Below, piece by piece: positions 29,749 through 38,495 of a DNA stretch of 40,162 bases. Each line of letters begins with the position of its first letter. The first letter of the stretch is position 1. The DNA comes from a virus: positions 1-40,162 of the IMG/VR virus record IMGVR_UViG_3300032893_000144. One strand, given 5' to 3'. Below the pieces are notes generated by a model. That model was not told where the DNA came from and made no database searches. It was given only the letters and a program-made list of their open reading frames with translations. A program made the position numbers and the translations under genes.

Positions 29749-30104
29749 GGTGCCTGCACTCCTGCGATACACGCATCCACCTGACTAATCGACTTCGGCG
29801 CGAGGCACGCCGTCAGCGCTGAAACCGTCGCCATCGCGGCGTTGAGCTTCTCCTGTGCGGTGGCCTGATTGCCGGCATTGACAGCCTGCTCAGCGAGCAC
29901 CAGTGCGGCCTCGACGCCGTTCGTCACGGCGACGACCTTGCTCAGCTGCGCGCTCGAGATGGCCTTGGAGTTGGCAAGCGAGACGGCTGCAGTGAGCGCC
30001 GCCGTGTTGAGCTGCGCGGCGGTACTGATGGCGGACGTGACTGGCGTAACTGATGGGGTGCTAGCGCACCCCGCCAGTACGAGACAGAGCGCCAGGCGCT
30101 TCAT
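29745..30104 (-). CDS. Putative lipoprotein
   Basis: 119 residues. MKRLALCLVLAGCASTP has a short positively charged start, hydrophobic core and lipobox LAGC with Cys13: a type II signal peptide. The mature part is Ala-rich and helical with a conserved-looking pair of cysteines near the end (ACLAPKSISQVDACIAG). In a lysis cassette this could be an o-spanin analogue, but length and composition are not typical; no embedded partner frame was seen. Confidence 0.65.
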   Translation of the reverse strand: MKRLALCLVLAGCASTPSVTPVTSAISTAAQLNTAALTAAVSLANSKAISSAQLSKVVAVTNGVEAALVLAEQAVNAGNQATAQEKLNAAMATVSALTACLAPKSISQVDACIAGVQAP

Positions 30105-30430
30105 GCGGTGAACACCGCGGTGAGCGTCGGGGCGGACGGCGCGGCGAGCTGACTCGGCGGGATCGTGACGCTCGCGGTGCCAGCAGCGGACGTATTGCCC
30201 TCGACATCGGTCACGACGGCAGAATAGTTATCGACCTGGCCGAAGTCCGGGTTCGCGTCGGTGTAGGTAACGGTCGGATCGGTGAACGGACCGGCGACGT
30301 TATCGACCACGACAGCGGCGCTGGAGCCGACAGCCTTGGACAGGACAACGCTTGCGATCTCGCTCAACGCGAGCGCTGAGCCATCGACGCGGGTGGTCGG
30401 CAGGGTAATCGTGACAGCAACTGTGGACAT
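30101..30430 (-). CDS. Ig/FN3-like small protein
   Basis: 109 residues from the ATG at 30430 preceded by CTAGGAG; a longer in-frame start upstream would add a His-rich piece and overlap the previous gene, so I reject it. Beta-sandwich look: VAVTITLPTTRVDG, TVTYTDANPDFGQVDNYSAV, VTDVEGNTSAAGTASVTI. Ends in LAAPSAPTLTAVFTA, a motif also found near the end of the next gene upstream. No signal peptide. Virion or lysis role unknown. Confidence 0.55.
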   Translation of the reverse strand: MSTVAVTITLPTTRVDGSALALSEIASVVLSKAVGSSAAVVVDNVAGPFTDPTVTYTDANPDFGQVDNYSAVVTDVEGNTSAAGTASVTIPPSQLAAPSAPTLTAVFTA

Positions 30431-30503
30431 GGGGCGGACTCCTAGGATGGGGTAGTAGTAGACGTACAAGCCTTTGAAAAACTGCGCATGGACGTGCGGT
30501 GCT

Positions 30504-30791
30504 TTAGGCCGATGCGGGTGATGGTGTCGGTGCATTGTGACTGCCATTCGTGACAACTGCTGTCACGGTCGGGGCGGAAGGCGCGGCCTGATCGGTGCTC
30601 GTGCGCTGGCGCTGGAACCAGAACGTCATCACGAGCATCGTGATCGGCGAGAGTTCCTTGACAGTATCCCAGGAGATGCGCCCGAAGCCAGCGAATGCAA
30701 CCGCGCCGAAGTAACCGACGAGCCAGAAGTAGGTGATTCCGACCTGCGCGTTTGCAACGGTCGTGTGCCACATGTCCCTGAGCCAACTCAT
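30504..30791 (-). CDS. Holin-like membrane protein
   Basis: 95 residues from the ATG at 30791, overlapping the previous stop as ATGA. Two hydrophobic stretches: ITYFWLVGYFGAVAFAGFG and SPITMLVMTFWF, followed by a basic QRQR and a low-complexity Ala/Pro/Thr tail with APSAPTVTAVVT. The layout (two segments, basic end, next to a transglycosylase) resembles phage holins that I recall with the ending MLVMTFWFMRQR. Holin function is inference. Confidence 0.5.
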   Translation of the reverse strand: MSWLRDMWHTTVANAQVGITYFWLVGYFGAVAFAGFGRISWDTVKELSPITMLVMTFWFQRQRTSTDQAAPSAPTVTAVVTNGSHNAPTPSPASA

Positions 30792-31018
30792 AGCTTGGTC
30801 CCTTGCTTGGTTGCGCGCGTGTGTTCCTCGCATTCCTGCACGCGACGGCTGAGGTCAGAGACCGTCGAGATGACGCTCGTCAGTCGCTCTTGCATCCCGG
30901 TCATCTGCCCGTACATCCCGATAGAGCCGATGATGCCAGCGGCACCCAGGAAGGTAAGAGCCCCGACGAGGATTTTCGTCACGGTGGTCTCCGGCTGGGG
31001 CTCTTCGTGTGGTGTCAT
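30788..31018 (-). CDS. Small membrane protein with coiled coil (holin or i-spanin candidate)
   Basis: 76 residues. One membrane segment (ILVGALTFLGAAGIIGSIG, 16-34), then a helical coiled-coil part (QERLTSVISTVSDLSRRVQE). N-terminal acidic leader. The inner-membrane anchor plus periplasmic coil layout fits an i-spanin, the size fits a holin accessory. Two bases separate its start from the endolysin stop. Confidence 0.5.
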   Translation of the reverse strand: MTPHEEPQPETTVTKILVGALTFLGAAGIIGSIGMYGQMTGMQERLTSVISTVSDLSRRVQECEEHTRATKQGTKL

Positions 31019-31020
31019 TG

Positions 31021-31449
31021 CTAAGCCAATGCTCCTTTGAGCCCTGTGTCAGCCGTAATCTGCGCGACATAATGCGCCGTTTCAGCTGGAAGTTTTGACA
31101 GTTGACCTTCAACGTACTTTTGTGCGTTGTTGGGCCCCCAGTTATAAGCCGCCAGCGCCAGCGTCCAGTCCTGAAATCTCCGGTGCAGCAAGATCAGGTA
31201 CTTGCCGGCCGTCTCAGCGTCGAGTTGCCAGCTGATGCCGGCGCCGGGGAAATACTCCGGCATCAGCTGGAACATCCCGACCGCCCCCGAGGGGGATGTG
31301 ATGCGCCCGTAGATCACATCGGGGCGCCAGCTGCACTCCTGGAATGCGAGGCGCGCGAGGAGGTCTGCGGGCAAGCCGAGCTCGTGCTCCACCGCGTTGA
31401 TGTGCGGCAGATACGCGGCGCCGGCTGCTTTCCAGTCTACCGCTCCCAA
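31021..31449 (-). CDS. Endolysin, lytic transglycosylase (SLT-like)
   Basis: 142 residues from a TTG at 31449, the only start near the previous stop, with GAGATCGGA just upstream. Goose-lysozyme/SLT fold: ARLAFQECSWRPD with catalytic Glu38, SPSGAVGMFQLMP at 52-64, then LALAAYNWGP around 97-106. No signal peptide, so release needs a holin. Cleaves the MurNAc-GlcNAc bond. Surrounded by small membrane genes, a standard lysis cassette. Confidence 0.85.
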   Translation of the reverse strand: MGAVDWKAAGAAYLPHINAVEHELGLPADLLARLAFQECSWRPDVIYGRITSPSGAVGMFQLMPEYFPGAGISWQLDAETAGKYLILLHRRFQDWTLALAAYNWGPNNAQKYVEGQLSKLPAETAHYVAQITADTGLKGALA

Positions 31450-32123
31450 TATCCGATCTCGTATTCGAACGACGGCGCGGTGGTCGCGTTCGCCACGTTA
31501 TAGGGCGCGAGCAGGAACGTCTGCTGCGGGTAGATCACCACCGGAGGCATCCACACGTCGATCCGGCTCGCCGTCGTCGCCGTGACCGATTGCGCCTCGT
31601 TGGTGCCCTCATCCGAGAAGTGCAGAATCACTTCGTCAAACACGATCCATGCGGGAGCCGCGGCAACTCTCAGAACCGAACGGCCGAGCAGGATCGCAGC
31701 GGAAGTCGCAGCGGTGGCCGTGATTGGGCCAACTTGGATAGTCGCCTTAGAGGCCGGCCCCCCGATATACAGGTTCACCGGCGTCGGCGTCGATGCGGTT
31801 CCAGAGGAGTAGCGGTTGCCGTTGTCGATCGCCGCGACTACGTGCCCCGAGGTCGTCGTGGACCCCGCCGCAGAGCAGATCAGGCGGATATAGTCCAGGT
31901 AAATGGCGCGCGCATTGCCGACCTGATTCCCAGGCCCAGAGCCAGATACTAGAGCCGCAGCGCTGTTGAAAATAGTGATAAACGGCTTGGTCGCCGAGTA
32001 CGAGGTCTGGATGTTCTGGGCAAACCCGGTGCCAGGCGTCGGGTTCTGCGCGAGGAAGTACGCCGCCTGATCGACGTAGAACGTGCTGCCGAGCCCGAGG
32101 CGTGCGATGCCAGAGGTTTCCAT
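31437..32123 (-). CDS. Beta-rich virion protein, unknown function
   Basis: 228 residues from the ATG at 32123, which overlaps the stop of the mini-gene before it (TGATG); a GTG at 32126 is an alternative. Low charge, Thr/Ala/Ser/Gly-rich with strands such as VNLYIGGPASKATIQVG and WIVFDEVILHFSDE, ending FEYEIGYWER. Resembles decoration or base-plate proteins; no catalytic motif. Overlaps the endolysin by 13 bases. Confidence 0.55.
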   Translation of the reverse strand: METSGIARLGLGSTFYVDQAAYFLAQNPTPGTGFAQNIQTSYSATKPFITIFNSAAALVSGSGPGNQVGNARAIYLDYIRLICSAAGSTTTSGHVVAAIDNGNRYSSGTASTPTPVNLYIGGPASKATIQVGPITATAATSAAILLGRSVLRVAAAPAWIVFDEVILHFSDEGTNEAQSVTATTASRIDVWMPPVVIYPQQTFLLAPYNVANATTAPSFEYEIGYWER

Positions 32124-32239
32124 CACGCACCCCGCTTGCGACGGATCACGGGCGGAGTTGATTTCGCCCGTGGCTTAAATTCGAAATTGATCGGCGTGCC
32201 GTTCTGCTTCGGCGGACGCGGGACACTAGGCTTCTTCAT
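32123..32239 (-). CDS. 38-residue basic Pro-rich mini-protein
   Basis: ATG at 32239 to TGA at 32123. Sequence runs MKKPSVPRPPKQNGTPINFE and ends RRKRGA; about a quarter of residues are Lys or Arg. It overlaps the upstream gene by 14 bases and its stop overlaps the next ATG (TGATG). Seen in no long open frame, but the coupling on both sides argues that it is translated. Function unknown. Confidence 0.5.
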   Translation of the reverse strand: MKKPSVPRPPKQNGTPINFEFKPRAKSTPPVIRRKRGA

Positions 32240-32459
32240 CACGTTTACTCCCATACCAGCTCACGAACAGCGCGGGTAAGAAAACGACGATAGCGAACAC
32301 GGTCGCAATAACGAACCCGAGCCAATTTCCCTTCAGCATAGACCATACGTATAACGTGAACGTCATCACGAGCGCCAGCATGCAGAGCGCCTTCGTACCG
32401 AGTGCGCGCATCAGTACGTCGATCAGGCGCAGGATCGTTTCCGGTTCCAGTGCTTTCAT
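32226..32459 (-). CDS. Two-segment membrane protein, holin candidate
   Basis: 77 residues, ATG overlapping the previous stop (ATGA). Two hydrophobic helices: LCMLALVMTFTLYVWSML (25-42) and WLGFVIATVFAIVVFLPALF (46-65), with a charged C-terminus (GSKRDEEA). Class II holin topology. Separated from the endolysin by two genes, so either holin or antiholin. Confidence 0.5.
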   Translation of the reverse strand: MKALEPETILRLIDVLMRALGTKALCMLALVMTFTLYVWSMLKGNWLGFVIATVFAIVVFLPALFVSWYGSKRDEEA

Positions 32460-32647
32460 TTGGAGAGGTCAAACCCCTTGCCTTTGCGCTTGCCGCGCTG
32501 CTTGGCCTTCATGGCGAGCGCCTTGAGCAACCGATCGTTGAGTTTGAGCCACAGCGCGTCGTCCTTGTCGGCCTGAGCCAACTGGATGCGCTCGCGCAGT
32601 GATCGGATGGTCTCATCCAATATTTCCCCGTCGTTTATGTCTGCCAT
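32456..32647 (-). CDS. Small charged helical protein, unknown function
   Basis: 63 residues starting MADINDGEILDETIRSLRER; helical throughout, ending in a basic stretch (KAKQRGKRKGKGFDLSK) suited to nucleic acid or scaffold binding. Located between the ejection proteins and the membrane gene. ATGA overlap with the latter. Function unknown. Confidence 0.5.
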   Translation of the reverse strand: MADINDGEILDETIRSLRERIQLAQADKDDALWLKLNDRLLKALAMKAKQRGKRKGKGFDLSK

Positions 32648-32653
32648 TGTAGC

Positions 32654-34165
32654 CTAGGGTGAGGCGTCTCCGAGGTCGGGCGTGCCTGACACCGCCTGCA
32701 CCGCTGCCTCAATGGTCATGCCGGGATGACTGGCGGCGTAGCGCGCTGCTTTGGCCTTCAGTGTCTGCGACGCAGGCGTGGTGATCGCTTTCTGCACGAG
32801 ACGCGAGCGCATTCCAGCTCGGACCACCGGGCGCGCTAGGCTCGCTGCGGCTAATCCAGCCACAGCTGCACCCTCTTTGCTTCCTTTCATAAGTCCGAAT
32901 GACCCGGCAGCAATGGCCCACAGGTCATGTACGGTATAAGCCGCCATGCGGCCTTTCTTCTGCACGTCCTGAAATGACTTCGGGTTCTGCAGAGCGCTCT
33001 CAGCGATGATGCGCAGGTTCCCATCGAGCGGCGCATCCTTGGCGAATTGGTCTGCCAGCGAGCGCGCCGACACCTTGCCGTTCACCGTCGCGTCGCGGAC
33101 GGTATTGATCTTGGCGAGGAACTTGCGGGCGTTCCTGAATTCGTTCATCAGCTGCGGCTGGCCGCTCGCTTCGGCCTTGCGTCCGAGTTCCTTTTCGAGC
33201 GCGTCGGCCACGTCTTTTTGAGCCTTCGCGAGCGCCTTATCCTCGGCGTTCATGCTCTTGATGTTGGTGCGCGCATCGGTGCGCAGCTGCTTGATCTTTT
33301 CCAGCGCGCCCCGGCCGGTGAACTCAGGACGCGCCATCGCGCCGCGCAGGGCGAGGACTTTCTGAGGCAGGTCCGGGAAATCCGTCTCAGCCTGAGCGCC
33401 CCAGCTGCCGGCTTTCTGAATGTCTGCTTGGTACTCCGGTGATGTCTTAATCTGCCCGAGTTGCGCGACCTTTTCGTATGAGTCGAACGCGGGTTTTTCG
33501 AGGCGGTCGAGTACCTCGTCGGTGATTTCGGTGCCCTTCGGCAGGTGGAACTCTGCGGCGACGAGATCCTGAACTTTCTCCAGGTTGTACGCGCTGACTT
33601 CTTCCTCTTGGCGCGCCTTCCCGGTCAAGCTCGTCACCTGACGACTGACGGCGGCGTTCGGTACCTCGGACGGCGATACCTTAAAGCCGGCCGAATTGAG
33701 TGCTTTGCGGATGCGCTCGGAGGCCGGCAACTTGCCGCCCGCAATCTCGAGCTCGGCGAGCTTTCCAGCTCGAAACAATGCTTGCTCTCCCGCCTCAATG
33801 CCGCGCGCCGTCGGTGACAGTATTGCGCTCGCTGTCTCGATGGCCTTGCCGGCCTTGGTGGTTGGAGCGCCCAGAGTCTTATCGAGTGTGCTTTCCAGCG
33901 CCTTGCTCGGCAGCGGTATGTCTTTGCCGGGTCGGCCTGTCAGCTTATTGATGCCGGCCGCGCCGAGGTTCAATGCCGATACCGCGGCGTCCCCAACGAA
34001 CACCGGAACGGCGAGCGCCCTCTCAGCCAGCCCCCGGCCTACGCCTCGAGCGACATCGATGGCGGTGTCTTTGCCAGATGCGCTCGGCGCGGGCGGTGCC
34101 GGCAAGCTATCGACAGTTGCCTCAGGAGGGGCGGGCAGATCGGCGAGCGATGCCTCGGGCATCAT
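32654..34165 (-). CDS. Internal virion / DNA ejection protein candidate
   Basis: 503 residues, ATG overlapping the previous stop. Pro-rich N-terminus (LPAPPEATVDSLPAPPAP), then a hydrophobic Ala/Gly helix (LAERALAVPVFVGDAAVSAL), then long helical charged regions (EFHLPKGTEITDEVLDRLEK; AEDKALAKAQKDVADALEKE) and an Ala-rich end. This helical, weakly amphipathic build and the position downstream of the other ejection candidates fit podovirus internal proteins (P22 gp7/gp16/gp20 or T7 gp14-16 role). No transglycosylase motif seen. Confidence 0.55.
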   Translation of the reverse strand: MMPEASLADLPAPPEATVDSLPAPPAPSASGKDTAIDVARGVGRGLAERALAVPVFVGDAAVSALNLGAAGINKLTGRPGKDIPLPSKALESTLDKTLGAPTTKAGKAIETASAILSPTARGIEAGEQALFRAGKLAELEIAGGKLPASERIRKALNSAGFKVSPSEVPNAAVSRQVTSLTGKARQEEEVSAYNLEKVQDLVAAEFHLPKGTEITDEVLDRLEKPAFDSYEKVAQLGQIKTSPEYQADIQKAGSWGAQAETDFPDLPQKVLALRGAMARPEFTGRGALEKIKQLRTDARTNIKSMNAEDKALAKAQKDVADALEKELGRKAEASGQPQLMNEFRNARKFLAKINTVRDATVNGKVSARSLADQFAKDAPLDGNLRIIAESALQNPKSFQDVQKKGRMAAYTVHDLWAIAAGSFGLMKGSKEGAAVAGLAAASLARPVVRAGMRSRLVQKAITTPASQTLKAKAARYAASHPGMTIEAAVQAVSGTPDLGDASP

Positions 34166-35730
34166 TGCACCTGGAAACCCTGACCTGTCAGGAACGCTTT
34201 GGCAGCATCGGTCGAGATGCCGTGCTTATCCGCATACGCCTTGAGCGTAGCGGCGCTCACGGTCGCCTTGGGAGGACCAGTCCCTGTCAGTGTCGCCGCG
34301 TGCTCGACGCTATAGCCATTTTTAAGGGCATCCATGACAGCTTGATTGCCGGCCATCACGGCTTGCGTGACTTTCTTGCTGGCGTCGATCGCGGCCTGAA
34401 GCTCCGGCACGCTCATCGTGTCAGGGAACATGTTGTGCGCCTGGGCGCGGACCGTCTCGGTCGCCTGCCCGGTGCGCGCGAGCACGTTCGTCAGGTCGGC
34501 GCGGGTGTCCTCGAGGATCGTCACGTAGCGCTGAATATCTGGATTCGCATACACGTGCTGCTGGATGCCGATGCGCACCGCATTGGCTGTCTTGCTGTCC
34601 CCGAGGTTCACTTTCTGCGCGGCGGATAGCAGCTGATCGTAGAGTCCGCCCGGCTCAGTGAGGGCGGTGGCGCTGGCCTCTATGTTGCCCTCACGGCGGG
34701 CCACCTGCGTTGCTTCAGTCATCGTCGCGCGAGCGCCAGCCTGCGCTCCGACTACCGCACCAGCGCCGCCCATCTGCTTGATCTCGTCGGCTTTGATCGC
34801 TTGATAGCGATTGCGCAGGGCGCTCTTCCCCATGCCAAATCCTGGATCGCGCCCCGTAACGATCGCCGTTTTAGCGAGCGTCCGCAGCTGGTCGTCGGTC
34901 ATGTTATCGGTCGCTTGGGCAGCGACCGCGGCATCCTTCTTCCTCGCCAACTCCAGTTTCACCCGCTCGTCGTACGATTCCTTATCGAGCTTGTACTGGT
35001 TCTCGGCGAGCTGCTGAGCGGCGGTGCGGATGTGCTCCTGCGTCTCGAGTAACTGCTGGCTGACCTTGATCTCGTCTCCCGTCATGTCGTGCGCGGCCTG
35101 CAGTGCCTTGAGGTCAGCATCGGGCCGGCCGGCATACGCCTTCTTCATCTCCTCGAAAATCTTGAGCTGCTGTTCCTGCCTGTCCTTGAAGCGCTCATAA
35201 GCGTCCGCGTAGGCTTTCTGGGCGTTCTCGTACGCCTGCTGGTTGCCAGCCAAGTACCCCTGAACGGTGCCCGTGGTGGCCGCGAGCATCGCTCCTGCAT
35301 CGAGCTGGGTGAGCTTGCCTCCGAATGCGGCCATGAGCAGAAGAGGCGCCATCCGTTGCAGTGGATTCGATGTCTGCTGTGGAGGCGCTGGCGGCTGCTC
35401 CGAGAGCGCGTCGATTTCGGCCTGAGTCAGACGCTCCTGCTGCGCCTGATTGGCGCGCACGTCCTGCACGTAGGCTTTTTCTCCGGCACGCAGGTCCTGC
35501 AGGTCATCGAGTTCGGTCTGAGAGAGCCTATCGAGCGCACGGCGTTCGGTGTCCGATGGCTGGCCGATCTTGGCGAGGTCGGGCGGCTTCGGGGCTTGGC
35601 GCTCAAGTGCATCGATCGTCGCATCGTCTGCCTGTGGCAGCGGTGGTGGGATCGCGAGCGCCTCGTACTGCGCCCACGTCGGGGCGCCACCGTTAGCGGC
35701 TGCGGAGACGACTGAAGGGTCAGCGCTCAT
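34162..35730 (-). CDS. Internal virion protein candidate, coiled-coil rich
   Basis: 522 residues. A hydrophobic patch near residue 120 ([20 protein letters not shown]) is followed by a long coiled coil ([58 protein letters not shown]). Ends with a small domain ([19 protein letters not shown]). Such helical proteins are packed in podovirus heads and form the ejection channel. Start ATG at 35730 overlaps the HNH stop as ATGA. Confidence 0.55.
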   Translation of the reverse strand: MSADPSVVSAAANGGAPTWAQYEALAIPPPLPQADDATIDALERQAPKPPDLAKIGQPSDTERRALDRLSQTELDDLQDLRAGEKAYVQDVRANQAQQERLTQAEIDALSEQPPAPPQQTSNPLQRMAPLLLMAAFGGKLTQLDAGAMLAATTGTVQGYLAGNQQAYENAQKAYADAYERFKDRQEQQLKIFEEMKKAYAGRPDADLKALQAAHDMTGDEIKVSQQLLETQEHIRTAAQQLAENQYKLDKESYDERVKLELARKKDAAVAAQATDNMTDDQLRTLAKTAIVTGRDPGFGMGKSALRNRYQAIKADEIKQMGGAGAVVGAQAGARATMTEATQVARREGNIEASATALTEPGGLYDQLLSAAQKVNLGDSKTANAVRIGIQQHVYANPDIQRYVTILEDTRADLTNVLARTGQATETVRAQAHNMFPDTMSVPELQAAIDASKKVTQAVMAGNQAVMDALKNGYSVEHAATLTGTGPPKATVSAATLKAYADKHGISTDAAKAFLTGQGFQVQ

Positions 35731-36149
35731 GAATTACCCCTGTGAGCCCAGTGCCTACCTTTCATGGCCATATCTTTCAAGTTTTCGGCCTGTGTTCCTA
35801 AGAACAGATGCTCTGGGTTTACACACTGAGGGATGTCGCATGAGTGACAGACAACCATGCCTTTGGGGATGGGGCCATTATGCAATTCCCACGACACGCG
35901 GTTAGCGCGGGCGGCCCCACCGTCTTTATGAATGACCCCATACCCCATTCTTTTGTGAATCCTGGCTCCAGTCCAAATCCAGTGCCGAGTTATCGGTCTC
36001 ACAATGTAGAGCTGCTTAAATCGATCGAACAACTCGCGCCGCGCTCTTTCAGGTGTTTCCGCTGGATTTTGGCCCTTCCTCCAGCGCTTATAGTGCATCA
36101 AGCACATGCCGCGCGCTTTAGACTCCCTTTCGCAGTAGTTGCACTTCAT
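35727..36149 (-). CDS. HNH endonuclease inserted between virion genes
   Basis: 140 residues. N-terminal [21 protein letters not shown] is a zinc-knuckle-like module; then [15 protein letters not shown], a linker, and the His-Me-finger core [20 protein letters not shown] with [20 protein letters not shown]: the HNH_3/homing pattern (His, Cys, Asn-Pro-x-His). DNA is more AT-rich than the flanking genes and there is no good ribosome site. Most likely a free-standing homing endonuclease that invaded the ejection-protein operon. Confidence 0.8.
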   Translation of the reverse strand: MKCNYCERESKARGMCLMHYKRWRKGQNPAETPERARRELFDRFKQLYIVRPITRHWIWTGARIHKRMGYGVIHKDGGAARANRVSWELHNGPIPKGMVVCHSCDIPQCVNPEHLFLGTQAENLKDMAMKGRHWAHRGNS

Positions 36150-36153
36150 AGAT

Positions 36154-38061
36154 CTAGGTCGTTAGATTGCCATGCACATTCGTCTTGACTGCCCAGATTG
36201 ACTTGAGCCAATCTGGGAAGCTCTGCCCCCACGTAGCTTCGCCCCCGTTATTGTTAAAAACTCCCACGAGCCCCGTCCCTGAGTTCGGGTTGGCATTGTA
36301 CTGAGCAATGTAGCTCGAAAAATCCGGCGCGCCATTGGTGATCGGAACGCTGTTGGCGAAATTGGTCAGCATCGTGGAGGCTTGGCTGCCGATGTAAAAC
36401 GGGGTGTCCTTCGTCACCGATGGCCCGTTACCGAGCTGGGTAGATGTCTGTGGCACCAGAAACCACTGCGCACTGCCCTTGGCGCGATCGGTGCCGGCGC
36501 CGAACGCAACGCCGCCCTGCTGGAGTGCGCTGTTGCCGCTCTGCAGCTTGATGACATCTTGATTTGCCCCGACCTGGGCAATGCCTTCCTGCGTGTGCTC
36601 GCCCTTGATCAGTGCCCCGCCGATCCCCACTAAGGCACCGACCACGCCACCAACTACGGTACCCACCGGACCCGCGAACGAACCTATAGAGGCTCCGGTC
36701 ACAGCGCCGCTCGCGCCGGCCGTGTACGGGTTCCCGGCCTCAATGCCCTCATAGGTCCCGTAAGCGCCGAGCGCAGCACCGGCAATCGGCAGTGCGGTCC
36801 CGAGATAGCTGCCGGAGGAGACCCCGGCGCCCTCTCCCAATCCAGAAGCATCCCACCCGGCGTTAACAGCCGCGTTCGTATCTGCGGCGGTCAGTCCGGT
36901 CAGTTCCCCGCCAGCAACTGCGCCGGCCCCGATCGCTGGAGCACTGACTACGGCCTCTGGCAGAACGTCCCCTGCTGCAGCTCCTAGTCCGGCTTCGGTA
37001 CCCAGATCGCCCACACCAGCCATGCCGCTCGCCGTGATGGCATCGGCGCTGGGCAGCGTCACGGCATCGCCCGCCAGATCAGCCCCTGTGATGGCCCCTG
37101 TTGCCGTGTAATCCGGCAGCGAGGGAAGCTGCGGCCCCAAGGTCCCGAGCCCCGTATCAACCCCCGTGAGCCCGCCCGCAGCGTCAGTCGGAATACCGAG
37201 GCTACCCGGCGAGACGCCAGGAGCCGATGAGCCGCCGAGCAGTTTGCCGATATCGTTAGCAACCGTCCCGAGCGGGTTGCTAGCCGTGCTGCTGCCGGAC
37301 TTGCCGGCGACACTCCTGGCGTAAGCGTTGGCGAGCGCTCCCATGAGCTGCGCGAGCTGCTCCTGCAACTGCGTGTTGCTCTGGATCGTCTGCACGATGC
37401 CGGCCTGCACGTAGGGGCCCCCAGCCGCGAGCAGGCTCTCCGACGCCGATAATTCTGATGTGAATGCGTTCGCGACGGCTTGCGTGTCGGCCTGCGCTCG
37501 AGCCTGCTGGATCTGCTGCGACTGGCCGGCGAGTGCCGACTGCACGTTCTGGCCGCCGCCAGCGTTCGCGATGAGTTGCGCGGCCTGCGACTGCTCGCTC
37601 TGCGCCGTGCGCTGGTTTGCACTCAGTGCCGCGGACAGCTGCGATGCGAACGGGTCCGTGAGGTTCCCTGCAGCGTACGACTTGAGCAGATCCTGCGATG
37701 TGCTGACGGCCGGCTGGCCGATGGCACCGATCTGGCCCGCGAGCGATTTGTTCTCGGCCGCGGCGGACTTCGCCTGAGAGCCGACCAAGCCGTAGAGCCC
37801 TGTGTAGAGCGCGAGGTTCCCGATATCGCCGCCGAACAGCCCACTGACGGCACTGCCGAGGTCCGAGAACAGCCCCCCGGCCGATGAGGTCGGCGACGTA
37901 CCTGCTGGCACCGTGCCTGATTCGGTCGGCCCCGTGTTGGGCGCTGCTGGATCAGACATCAGCGACGTGCTCGGCGTGAAGTAATCGAGGCCGCTCCCGT
38001 CCCCGAGGAATGAGCTGCTCGGCTGGATGTAATCGAGGCCTGCGTTGCTTGAGGTCGCCAT
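36154..38061 (-). CDS. Large glycine-zipper ejection-type virion protein
   Basis: 635 residues from the ATG at 38061 ([11 protein letters not shown]), overlapping the previous stop (TGATG). Residues 9-36 contain two copies of a GLDYxxPSxSF/L motif. The middle (95-245) is Gln/Ala/Ser-rich helix ([40 protein letters not shown]). Residues about 425-490 form an extended glycine zipper ([29 protein letters not shown]), a membrane-inserting pattern seen in pore-forming ejection proteins. Little charge elsewhere. It probably contributes to the trans-envelope channel at infection. Confidence 0.55.
   Translation of the reverse strand: MATSSNAGLDYIQPSSSFLGDGSGLDYFTPSTSLMSDPAAPNTGPTESGTVPAGTSPTSSAGGLFSDLGSAVSGLFGGDIGNLALYTGLYGLVGSQAKSAAAENKSLAGQIGAIGQPAVSTSQDLLKSYAAGNLTDPFASQLSAALSANQRTAQSEQSQAAQLIANAGGGQNVQSALAGQSQQIQQARAQADTQAVANAFTSELSASESLLAAGGPYVQAGIVQTIQSNTQLQEQLAQLMGALANAYARSVAGKSGSSTASNPLGTVANDIGKLLGGSSAPGVSPGSLGIPTDAAGGLTGVDTGLGTLGPQLPSLPDYTATGAITGADLAGDAVTLPSADAITASGMAGVGDLGTEAGLGAAAGDVLPEAVVSAPAIGAGAVAGGELTGLTAADTNAAVNAGWDASGLGEGAGVSSGSYLGTALPIAGAALGAYGTYEGIEAGNPYTAGASGAVTGASIGSFAGPVGTVVGGVVGALVGIGGALIKGEHTQEGIAQVGANQDVIKLQSGNSALQQGGVAFGAGTDRAKGSAQWFLVPQTSTQLGNGPSVTKDTPFYIGSQASTMLTNFANSVPITNGAPDFSSYIAQYNANPNSGTGLVGVFNNNGGEATWGQSFPDWLKSIWAVKTNVHGNLTT
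37969..38040 (-). repeat. Tandem repeat encoding GLDYxxPSxS
   Basis: Two 24-base units (37969-37992 and 38017-38040) differ at only a few bases and are spaced 48 bases, exactly 16 codons. They give the repeated [12 protein letters not shown] / [12 protein letters not shown] in the ejection-type protein. Confidence 0.6.
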
Positions 38062-38495
38062 CAATGGTACCAGAGGGCTGTCGAGCTATTCCATGTGAGC
38101 CACATTAGCCGCACTCCGGCGAGTACACAACCGACGCCATCGGCGACGTGGCTCGTTCCAGCGGCTGCCATCGTGAGGGTGTTTGCCGCCACTGATTCGT
38201 TGATGAGGATGAGTGGCTGTCCTCCGAAGGTGCCCACTGGAACGATGATGCCAGTATAGGCGGCATTGGGGGCAAGGCGCACGACGCCCGATGACAGCGT
38301 GATCGTGGTCCCGTTGGCGCTGATCGCCTGCGCGGTCGGAGACTGAGGCAGCAGAATATTCGCCAGCTGCTGAAACGTCGTCGGGATCTGAGCGTTGAGG
38401 CGCTTCATGATCGCCGACGCCCGCGTGCGCCAGTCGCTCTCAGCGCGAGGGCTCTGCGTGAGGTCGGCGAGTGATTCGATGGATTGCTGCGTCAT
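38061..38495 (-). CDS. Fiber-like or tail-attachment protein
   Basis: 144 residues. Helical charged N-terminus (LTQSPRAESDWRTRASAIMK RL region) followed by a beta-rich part with TTITLSSGVVRLAPNAAYTG and GTSHVADGVGCVLAGVRLMW, ending in WNSSTALWYH, typical of the C-terminal beta modules of tail fibers. Coupled to its neighbours by ATGA. Role likely in the tail. Confidence 0.5.
   Translation of the reverse strand: MTQQSIESLADLTQSPRAESDWRTRASAIMKRLNAQIPTTFQQLANILLPQSPTAQAISANGTTITLSSGVVRLAPNAAYTGIIVPVGTFGGQPLILINESVAANTLTMAAAGTSHVADGVGCVLAGVRLMWLTWNSSTALWYH

Noticed and set aside
30431-30556. His-rich N-terminal extension of the Ig-like protein
   Set aside because: The downstream ATG at 30430 has a good CTAGGAG site, and the extension overlaps the holin-like gene in another frame.
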